Shown: positions 16,392 to 21,506 of the stretch, in pieces
Position numbering within the stretch: the stretch's first letter is position 1
How the letters are laid out: every line of letters begins with the position of its first letter
Assembly (NCBI GenBank): GCA_046049545.1
Contig: JBJORF010000079.1
Coordinates: 1-21,506 of the forward strand
Direction of reading: 5' to 3'
Length of the DNA: 21,506 nt
From: Romeriopsis sp046049545
GTDB lineage: Bacteria > Cyanobacteriota > Cyanobacteriia > Leptolyngbyales > Leptolyngbyaceae
Translations under genes and position numbers: made by a program
The notes under the pieces: model-generated
Databases searched by the model: none
Told to the model about the DNA's origin: nothing
Seen by the model: only the letters and a program-made list of their open reading frames with translations

Positions 16392-16901
16392 ATGGGCAAA
16401 ATCCTGATTACGACGTTTCAGACTTGGTTGACGCATCACACTTCGAATAGTGCGGATGATTTGGTGGGTTTGGTGGCCGATCGGTTGCCCTCGCATTGCC
16501 AAGTCCTGCGGCATCTGCCGGTGGATTTTGAGGCGGCACCGCGATTGGTGCTGGCGAGAATTGCGGAACTTCAGCCGGAGATTGTGGTCTGTTGTGGGAT
16601 GGCGGAGTCGCGATCGCAGTTGTCGATCGAGTCGAATGGGCGGTGGCAAAGTGATCTGCGGTTTACGACGGTGGACTTGGCGGCGCTTTGTCGGGAAACC
16701 CAGGACACGACGATTAGCCATGATGCGGGCGGGTTTGTGTGCAATTATCTGTATTACCAAGTCCTGCGGCAGTGGCAGGCGGCGGCAGCGGGACGACAGG
16801 CGATTTTTGTGCATGTGCCGTTGTTGACGGAAACGAATCGGGCGACGATGGTTGAGGATTTTTGTGCGATCCTATCGGCGATCGACGCTTATAATCCCTG
16901 A
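16392..16901 (+). CDS. Short pyroglutamyl-peptidase I-like protein (peptidase family C15)
   Basis: Family C15 enzymes remove N-terminal pyroglutamate from peptides in the cytosol. The three catalytic positions can be aligned: Glu80 (LSIES), Cys117 (AGGFVCNYLYY) and His141 (IFVHVP). The Cys-His spacing of 24 equals Cys144-His168 of the classical enzyme. The N terminus ILITTFQTWLTHHTSNSADDL corresponds to ILVTGFEPFGG..NPS but lacks the Gly-rich FGG turn. At 169 residues it is about 45 shorter than typical Pcp, with the loss before the Cys and at the C terminus. It may be a reduced cyanobacterial subfamily with altered specificity. It is divergent from acs and followed by a strong hairpin. Confidence 0.82.
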   Translation: MGKILITTFQTWLTHHTSNSADDLVGLVADRLPSHCQVLRHLPVDFEAAPRLVLARIAELQPEIVVCCGMAESRSQLSIESNGRWQSDLRFTTVDLAALCRETQDTTISHDAGGFVCNYLYYQVLRQWQAAAAGRQAIFVHVPLLTETNRATMVEDFCAILSAIDAYNP

Positions 16902-16939
16902 ACTGTAAAAATTCTGACTGTGATCTAGCATCTTTCCGG

Positions 16940-17000
16940 CCCCCAACTCCCCAATTCTGGGGGCTTTGAGTCTGGTTTCCCCAGAATTGGGGACTGGGGG
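16940..17000. terminator. Large G/C-block hairpin after the C15 peptidase gene
   Basis: The arm at 16940-16962 and the arm at 16979-17000 are inverted copies built on CCCCAGAATTGGGGA, 15 nt perfectly paired. An outer TGGGGG/CCCCCA block adds to the stem with a small bulge. It starts 38 nt after the peptidase stop and ends 43 nt before the next start codon. It has no T-run, so it may be a terminator, an mRNA-stabilising structure or one copy of a dispersed cyanobacterial palindrome. Confidence 0.6.
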
Positions 17001-17043
17001 GCAATCCACAACGGTGATCAAACTCTTATCTTCTGCATTTACC

Positions 17044-18468
17044 ATGAAGCGTCTTCTTCGATTTGTGCCTGCGGTGCCGTTGTTCTGGATGACTGCGGCA
17101 ACGCCGAGTTTGGCGGAAGTGGCAAAGCTCGAAGCCGCTAAGCCTGAGGCGGCGAAACCTGAGGCGGTGAAGCCCCAGGAGATTCTGACGAATCAGCAAA
17201 TTCGGCCCCTGCCCGGTGGACTGGATGATGTGCTGGTGTTTAACAGCAATAGTCCAGAGCTGGTGCTGCAAGAGGGGATTTTGCTGTCGAGTTTTCCCAA
17301 AGTGGGCAAAACCCATCCCGAGGCGCATCTCGATCGGTTGTTCAACGGGCGATTTGAAATCTTTACCCATCATATTGCCAAGGGTAGTGCCGAGGATTTG
17401 CGGACGCTGTATCACGCAGTTGTGGCTCATAACCCAGGGACGGAGCCTGTAACGCTGAATACTCTGCAAGGTGCGAGCTATCTCAGTCAGCCGGATGCGC
17501 CGTTTATCGATCTGGGTGCAAGTGTGATGAGCAATAATGCGGGGAAAGTCTATGCAGGGCCGGGGTCACGCGGGGCAAGTGAGGTGCTGCGAGGAATGCG
17601 ACAGGCGGATTTGGCACCGCAGACGATCGTGCCGCCGGGGGAAAGTCGATTAATTTTCAATTTGCCGATTCCGGTGAAGGAGCTGGAACCGCCCGTCAAT
17701 GGTCGATCGACGATTCTCCGAATGCGCAGTACGGGGCCTGTGTATTTAGCGAGTGTGGCACTGTTTGCAAAGCAAGATGATCAAGGGGTCGAACGCTCAC
17801 CAACGCTGGCGGAATGGCAGGATGTGATCCAAACCGGGAAGCTGTCTTCGCCGCGCGATAAGGTGCCAACCCCGATCGGGGCACCGGGGGGGCATATCTA
17901 CGGCCGGGTGGGGGGCATTTCCCAGGGGGCGCAGTGGAAGGCTTACATCACCGATCCAGGACAATCGACGCTGAAGATTCCCGAGGCGGGTCAGGGCTAT
18001 TCCTACGGGATTGCGACGCTGTATCGGGGGATGATGGGCACGAATCAAAACCAGAGTGCCAAGATGGTGGCGCGCTATGAGGATACGGCCTATGAAGGGC
18101 ATGGCAATTATGCGGTGCATTACGCACTGACGATGCCATTGATCAATTCCACGGCGGAAACGCAAACGGTGCAGTTGACCTTTGAAACACCGTTGAAGCG
18201 GGAGGATACGCAGGCCGGATTGCGATTCTTCCAGCCGTTGCCGACGAATACATTCTTCCGAGGGACGGTGCGATTTATGTACCAGGACGATCGGAAGTTG
18301 CCCCGCACGCAGTATTTCCATCTGGTGCAAAAGCGGGGGCAACAGGGCGATGCGCTGGTGACGTTGAAAATGCCACCGGGCGATCGGCGGTTGGTGAAAT
18401 TTGATGTGATCTATCCGGCGGATGCCACACCGCCCCAGGTGCTGACGGTGAAGACCATTCAGCCCTAG
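17044..18468 (+). CDS. Exported DUF3370-type protein
   Basis: A 474-residue protein typical of cyanobacteria and of unknown function. The start at 17044 gives a Sec signal peptide (MKRLLRF, hydrophobic core, then ATPSLA with probable cleavage after Ala24). An in-frame ATG at 16966 would bury it behind 26 residues that run through the upstream hairpin. A short Ala/Lys/Pro/Glu linker with KPEAA-like repeats occupies 25-47. The body has the DUF3370-like blocks PLPGGLDDVLVFNSNSPELV, QEGILLSSFP, ASYLSQPDAPFIDLG, VYAGPGSRG, NGRSTILRMRSTGPVYLASV and PGGHIYGRVGGISQG. It has no membrane anchor, so it is probably periplasmic or secreted, largely beta-sheet. Convergent with the MarR gene; stops are 11 nt apart. 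Confidence 0.87.
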   Translation: MKRLLRFVPAVPLFWMTAATPSLAEVAKLEAAKPEAAKPEAVKPQEILTNQQIRPLPGGLDDVLVFNSNSPELVLQEGILLSSFPKVGKTHPEAHLDRLFNGRFEIFTHHIAKGSAEDLRTLYHAVVAHNPGTEPVTLNTLQGASYLSQPDAPFIDLGASVMSNNAGKVYAGPGSRGASEVLRGMRQADLAPQTIVPPGESRLIFNLPIPVKELEPPVNGRSTILRMRSTGPVYLASVALFAKQDDQGVERSPTLAEWQDVIQTGKLSSPRDKVPTPIGAPGGHIYGRVGGISQGAQWKAYITDPGQSTLKIPEAGQGYSYGIATLYRGMMGTNQNQSAKMVARYEDTAYEGHGNYAVHYALTMPLINSTAETQTVQLTFETPLKREDTQAGLRFFQPLPTNTFFRGTVRFMYQDDRKLPRTQYFHLVQKRGQQGDALVTLKMPPGDRRLVKFDVIYPADATPPQVLTVKTIQP

Positions 18469-18479
18469 CGCTCTCAGCC

Positions 18480-18983
18480 TTAGCCATCGGTCGGGAAAAC
18501 TTGGCGGAGCTGGTCAAGGGCCTGCTTGATTGATTCGAGTTCTTCGGGGGTGAGCTGGTCAAACCGCTGTTTGAGGTGCTCGATGTGGGCGGGGAAGACT
18601 TGGCGGAATAGGTCTTCTCCAGCGGTGGTGAGGACGACTCGAAAACAGCGGCGGTTATTGGGGGGGATTTCGCGGCGGACGTAGCCTTTTTGTTCGAGCC
18701 GATCGACGATACCAGTGAGGGTGCCTTTGGTCACGAGGGTGCGACTGGCGAGTTCGTTCATCAGCATGCCGTTGGTGTTGCCGAGGGTGGCGATCACATC
18801 AAACTGGGGCATGGTTAACCCGAGGGCGCGAATGTTCTGATCGGCGTAGGTATAAAAGCCTTGGTAGCTGGTGACGAGTGCCCGCATCAACGGATGAAAA
18901 GGTTGCTGTACGGCAGTTTTGTGATCAAGTTGGCCCATGGGTTGGGCGATCGACGATTTGGGGAGACGGGAAGGACGCGGCAC
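18480..18983 (-). CDS. MarR-family transcriptional regulator
   Basis: Dimeric winged-helix DNA-binding protein that usually responds to small aromatic ligands or oxidants. The 167-residue product has dimerisation helices at about 28-52, the recognition region LMNELASRTLVTKGTLTGIV (74-93) and the wing RREIPPNNRRCFRVVLT (103-119). The C-terminal dimer helix (LTPEELESIKQALDQLRQVF) is complete. The start shown is GTG at 18983; ATG at 18938 is also possible and still keeps the full fold. No obvious Shine-Dalgarno distinguishes them. A near-palindrome directly before the GTG could be its own operator. The neighbouring genes do not reveal the regulon. Confidence 0.9.
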   Translation of the reverse strand: MPRPSRLPKSSIAQPMGQLDHKTAVQQPFHPLMRALVTSYQGFYTYADQNIRALGLTMPQFDVIATLGNTNGMLMNELASRTLVTKGTLTGIVDRLEQKGYVRREIPPNNRRCFRVVLTTAGEDLFRQVFPAHIEHLKQRFDQLTPEELESIKQALDQLRQVFPTDG

Positions 18984-18984
18984 A

Positions 18985-18996
18985 AGTTTGCAAAGT
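18985..18996. promoter_or_regulatory. Near-palindrome AGTTTGCAAAGT, possible MarR autoregulatory site
   Basis: A 12-bp sequence symmetric except for one base pair (its complement reads ACTTTGCAAACT), abutting the GTG start of the MarR gene. MarR proteins often bind TTGCAA-type palindromes in their own promoters. A second dyad (CCCCA/TGGGG at about 19014-19029) lies just upstream. The role is inferred from position only. Confidence 0.35.
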
Positions 18997-19070
18997 AGTT
19001 AGGGTAAGGAATGCCCCACGAGCATGGGGAACTCTTGCCTATCATACCGATAAAATTCTCTCTGGCATGT

Positions 19071-19754
19071 TTAGAAATCTTCTTCGAGTTTGATTTCGTC
19101 GAGTTTCTGCTTCACAGCCTGGATATCTTGCCACATCAACCATTTAGGGCTGCCTTTTTCTTTGGAGGGATTGCGGAGAAGGTAGGAGGGGTGGAAAACT
19201 GGAAGGCATTGGCGGCCGTCCCATTCGCGCCAAACACCGCGAATTTGGGTAATTTTGACGTTTTTTTCGAGGAAGAGTCCTTCGATCGCCGAGGCTCCGG
19301 CCAGCATAATCAGCGGCGGATCAACGAGCCGAATCTGCTCCATCAGATAGGGGCGGCAAGCAGCCATTTCGTCACGGGTGGGTTTGCGGTTGCCGGGGGG
19401 ACGGCATTTGACGATGTTGCAGATGAGTACGTCATCTTCGGTGAGCTGAACGGCTTCGAGGATACGATCGAGCAACTGTCCCGCCTTCCCAACAAACGGC
19501 TTCCCCGTCAGGTCTTCATTCTCACCGGGGCCTTCACCAATGATCATAATTTTGGCAGCGGGATTGCCACGACTAACCACCGCATGCGTCCGCGTTGCGC
19601 CAAGGTCACACTTCTGACATTGATTACAATCCAGGCTCATCGCTGCCATATCGCGGTAAGGCCCAACTGCTGGAGTCGCTGGCAAGGCCGCAGCGGCAGG
19701 GGAAGGCGCAGCATTCTCGGTATCGCCAAACAAACTGAATTGTGCGTCGGACAT
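19071..19754 (-). CDS. Type-4 uracil-DNA glycosylase (iron-sulfur)
   Basis: Removes uracil from DNA at the start of base-excision repair. The 227-residue protein has the family-4 motifs GEGPGENED (73-81, followed by TGKPFVGKAG) and HPSYLLRNP (188-196). Cysteines C46, C49, C117 and C133 have nearly the same spacing as the four [4Fe-4S] ligands of Thermus family-4 UDG. NIVKCRPPGNR is a typical signature. The first 40 residues are Ala/Pro-rich and probably flexible. The ATG is preceded by AAGGAAAATC, giving a usable ribosome-binding site. It sits upstream of the MarR gene on the same strand with an 87-nt gap, and divergent from the glycoside hydrolase. Confidence 0.94.
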   Translation of the reverse strand: MSDAQFSLFGDTENAAPSPAAAALPATPAVGPYRDMAAMSLDCNQCQKCDLGATRTHAVVSRGNPAAKIMIIGEGPGENEDLTGKPFVGKAGQLLDRILEAVQLTEDDVLICNIVKCRPPGNRKPTRDEMAACRPYLMEQIRLVDPPLIMLAGASAIEGLFLEKNVKITQIRGVWREWDGRQCLPVFHPSYLLRNPSKEKGSPKWLMWQDIQAVKQKLDEIKLEEDF

Positions 19755-19857
19755 GATTTTCCTTGGGGGCAGCTGTGACAGGGAAATTGCAGATCAATTC
19801 TACGGGGAATTGGCATAATTGCAAGGGCGGATTGGTAATGCTAGGGAAAGGCGATCG

Positions 19858-20955
19858 ATGCAGCGACGACAGATTTTGCAGAGTGGGGCGGCGGGATTGG
19901 CGATGGCTTGGTTGGGGCAGTTACAGCCTTCTTTGGCCCATAATAAGCAATCCCAAATGCGGATACCCAACCCCGATCGTATTTATCTCGGCACAACGTT
20001 TAGTCCCTTGCAGTGCTATTACATGGGTTTGGATTTTCGGCGAGCATTTGCGGCGATCGCGGGGCTGGGGCTGGATCGTATCCGACTGGGGGCGTACTGG
20101 AATGTGATCGAGCCGCAGCGCGGGCAGTATGACTTCAGTGAACTGGACTGGTTGCTGGATGTCTGTGCGGCGCAGGGGATTGAAGTAGCGATCGCGGTGG
20201 GGATGAAGGTGCCGCGTTGGCCGGAGTTTCATTTTCCGGAATGGGTGAGTGCAGTGGGCGATACGGGGGCGGGGGCAATGGCGCTGGATCAACGCAGTCC
20301 AAAGGTGGCGGAGTTGGCTTTGGGGTTTGTCGATCGGGTGGTGGCGCATTGCAAAAATGCGCCGGCGGTCAAGTATTGGCAGATTGAAAATGAGCCGTTT
20401 ACCCGGTTGGAAATTGCGGGGGGACGGTTTCTCAGTCCAGGGTTTGTGGGCCGGGAAATTGAGCTGGTGCGATCGCGGATGTTGCCGGGGCAGAAGATTT
20501 TGCTGACGAATGCGATTCATTTGCCGTCGCCGAAGTTGAGCGAAGACCAGCCCGCGTTTGAGGATAGTTTACGGTTGGCGGATGCGGTGGGAATTAATGT
20601 GTATACAAAGGTGCCCTATGGGGTGCCGGGACAATATTTGGAGCCAACGATGGCGTTTTGGCAGACGTTACAGGATTGGCAGGGGGCGATGGCGGGGGCC
20701 AATCGGGAGGCTTGGGTGGCGGAGGCGCAGGCGGAGCCTTGGGAGAATGGGGCGCTGGTGGCGGTGCAGCGGCGGAATTATCCGAGTGCAACACCCATAC
20801 GGATGCGGAATTTGGTTCGGCAACTTAAAGCGATCCAGTACGGGACAATTTTGCTATGGGGCAGCGAATACTGGTACTGGCAACGGCAGCAACGGAATAA
20901 TGAATGGTGGTACGAGGCGAAAAAGTTGGTGGCGGAAATAAGAAAACAGGCGTAG
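19858..20955 (+). CDS. Tat-exported glycoside hydrolase, clan GH-A-like
   Basis: A 365-residue TIM-barrel glycosidase. I prefer the ATG at 19858, with GGGAAAGG ending 6 nt upstream, because the protein then opens with a twin-arginine signal (MQRRQILQSGAAGLAMAWLG). An upstream TTG at 19819 adds 13 residues. Barrel features include GLDRIRLGAYWNVIEPQRGQ (71-90), the acid/base Glu179 in QIENEP and a probable nucleophile Glu289 in WVAEAQAEPW. The spacing and motifs fit clan GH-A, in the neighbourhood of GH5, GH39 and GH42. The substrate is unknown; exported enzymes of this kind often trim polysaccharide. The convergent neighbour is an exosortase gene, which links to export and surface proteins only loosely. 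Confidence 0.88.
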   Translation: MQRRQILQSGAAGLAMAWLGQLQPSLAHNKQSQMRIPNPDRIYLGTTFSPLQCYYMGLDFRRAFAAIAGLGLDRIRLGAYWNVIEPQRGQYDFSELDWLLDVCAAQGIEVAIAVGMKVPRWPEFHFPEWVSAVGDTGAGAMALDQRSPKVAELALGFVDRVVAHCKNAPAVKYWQIENEPFTRLEIAGGRFLSPGFVGREIELVRSRMLPGQKILLTNAIHLPSPKLSEDQPAFEDSLRLADAVGINVYTKVPYGVPGQYLEPTMAFWQTLQDWQGAMAGANREAWVAEAQAEPWENGALVAVQRRNYPSATPIRMRNLVRQLKAIQYGTILLWGSEYWYWQRQQRNNEWWYEAKKLVAEIRKQA

Positions 20956-20972
20956 ACATTGTGTTTACGCCT
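20948..20972. terminator. Hairpin spanning the glycoside hydrolase stop codon
   Basis: AGGCGTA (20948-20954) and TACGCCT (20966-20972) form a perfect 7-bp stem around an 11-nt loop; the TAG stop (20953-20955) is partly in the stem. It sits between convergent genes. There is no adjacent T-run, so termination is plausible but not shown. Confidence 0.4.
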
Positions 20973-21081
20973 CAGCGATTAATATCTACACCGCATTGAT
21001 CGTAGTTATTTAGCAGGCAAGGTAATTCAAAATGATTGACTCGGTTTCAAGCATTCGATTCACAACAACAACATCATTAAA

Positions 21082-21420
21082 TCAGGCTGATATCGATCGG
21101 CGATCGATAATCCACATCGCCGCATAGTAGTAAATCGTAAACAAAACGCCTGCAAAAATCTGCCCCCCGATCGGGCCATGCCAAAATTCAAATGACTGCT
21201 TACCCCAATAAACCGAAGCAATCGCTAACAGCATAATTCGAGGAACATTGAAAATCATCGCCAAAAACCACCCAATCAGCATAATTCCTAAAGTTTTGCG
21301 CCAGGTCATGCCAGTGAATTTCCCAATCAGAAATCCTGTCCCCAAGAGTACTAGAGCCATACTAAAACCACTGCACCCGGGACCAACCCACACCGCCCCG
21401 GCGGGAAGCAGCACATACGC
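21082..21420 (-). CDS. Exosortase/archaeosortase-family protein, N-terminally truncated
   Basis: C-terminal part of a polytopic membrane transpeptidase that cleaves and re-anchors PEP-CTERM-type proteins at the cell surface. The three conserved catalytic residues of the family are present: Cys in GPGCSGF, Arg in NVPRI and His in FWHGP. They are C14, R59 and H79 counted from the GTG at 21414. At least three hydrophobic segments are visible. The native frame can be followed upstream to about AYVLLPAG (21420). Beyond that the sequence becomes high-GC and reads on the opposite strand as a GpsA fragment, so the 5' part of the gene is missing at an apparent junction. GTG at 21414 is not a credible true start, because the family has several more transmembrane helices before the Cys. 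Confidence 0.82.
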   Translation of the reverse strand, partial: AYVLLPAGAVWVGPGCSGFSMALVLLGTGFLIGKFTGMTWRKTLGIMLIGWFLAMIFNVPRIMLLAIASVYWGKQSFEFWHGPIGGQIFAGVLFTIYYYAAMWIIDRRSISA

Positions 21421-21506
21421 GCCTGGGTGCCCGTGGTCAGCCTGACCAAAGGCCTGGAGCTGAGCACGCGCATGCGCATGACGCAGATCATCAACGAGGT
21501 GCTGCC
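21419..21506 (+). CDS. Fragment resembling glycerol-3-phosphate dehydrogenase (GpsA), probably foreign
   Basis: The plus strand from 21421 reads without stops AWVPVVSLTKGLELSTRMRM, then TQIINEVLP. This matches the VSLxKGLExGTxxRMxxxIxEVLP block of GpsA, the NAD(P)-dependent enzyme making glycerol-3-phosphate for lipid synthesis, and looks most like actinobacterial versions. GC content is visibly higher than in the rest of the window and the HIP1/CGATCG words stop. It is out of context against the interrupted exosortase gene. Most likely a chimeric contig end rather than a real gene arrangement. Confidence 0.55.

Overview
The window is cyanobacterial chromosomal DNA. The evidence is the density of HIP1-type GCGATCGC and CGATCG words, the tig-clpP-clpX cluster next to a divergent asd gene, a cyanobacterial-type LexA, a two-domain PTPS/QueD-family protein, a DUF3370-type protein and the end of a (cyano)exosortase. 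Base composition and codon use are even across nearly the whole window and I see no prophage, insertion sequence, CRISPR array, tRNA or rRNA. Genus cannot be fixed from this alone. Both tips look non-native: the last ~85 nt read as a high-GC, actinobacteria-like gpsA fragment, and the first ~20 nt do not continue the ASADH consensus. The sequence may therefore be a contig with chimeric ends.

Layout. 1-883 (-): asd, 3'-truncated. 1312-6058 (+): proteostasis block of trigger factor (with a 10-residue Lys-rich tandem-repeat tail), ClpP, ClpX and an alpha/beta hydrolase that overlaps clpX by one base. 6093-6781 (+): small VapBC-like toxin-antitoxin pair, genes overlapping by ATGA. 6867-7739 (-): tandemly duplicated 6-pyruvoyl-tetrahydropterin synthase-like protein. 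7740-8298: long intergenic region with a possible micro-ORF and a candidate LexA operator. 8299-8931 (+): lexA, followed by a textbook terminator. 9137-12057 (+): AmpG-like MFS permease, 50-residue membrane protein, GNAT acetyltransferase, HEAT-repeat protein. 12106-13929 (-): peptide-type ABC lipoprotein. 14136-16106 (-): acetyl-CoA synthetase, bracketed by palindromic repeats. 16392-16901 (+): short C15 peptidase. 17044-18468 (+): exported DUF3370-type protein. 18480-18983 (-): MarR regulator. 19071-19754 (-): type-4 uracil-DNA glycosylase. 19858-20955 (+): Tat-exported glycoside hydrolase. 21082-21420 (-): C-terminal part of an exosortase.

How the genes fit together. TF, ClpP and ClpX form one chaperone/protease unit. 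LexA and the uracil-DNA glycosylase are both genome-maintenance genes but are not adjacent. Most other genes are ordinary cyanobacterial neighbours. The observations most worth follow-up are: a LexA whose self-cleavage Ala-Gly is Ala-Thr while the Ser/Lys dyad is intact; a family of small hairpins around acs that keep nearly the same loop while the stem sequence changes in a compensated way; the repeat-expanded tail of trigger factor; and an uncharacterised small membrane protein/GNAT/HEAT cluster downstream of the AmpG-like permease. I did not find a clear-cut new defence or biosynthetic system.
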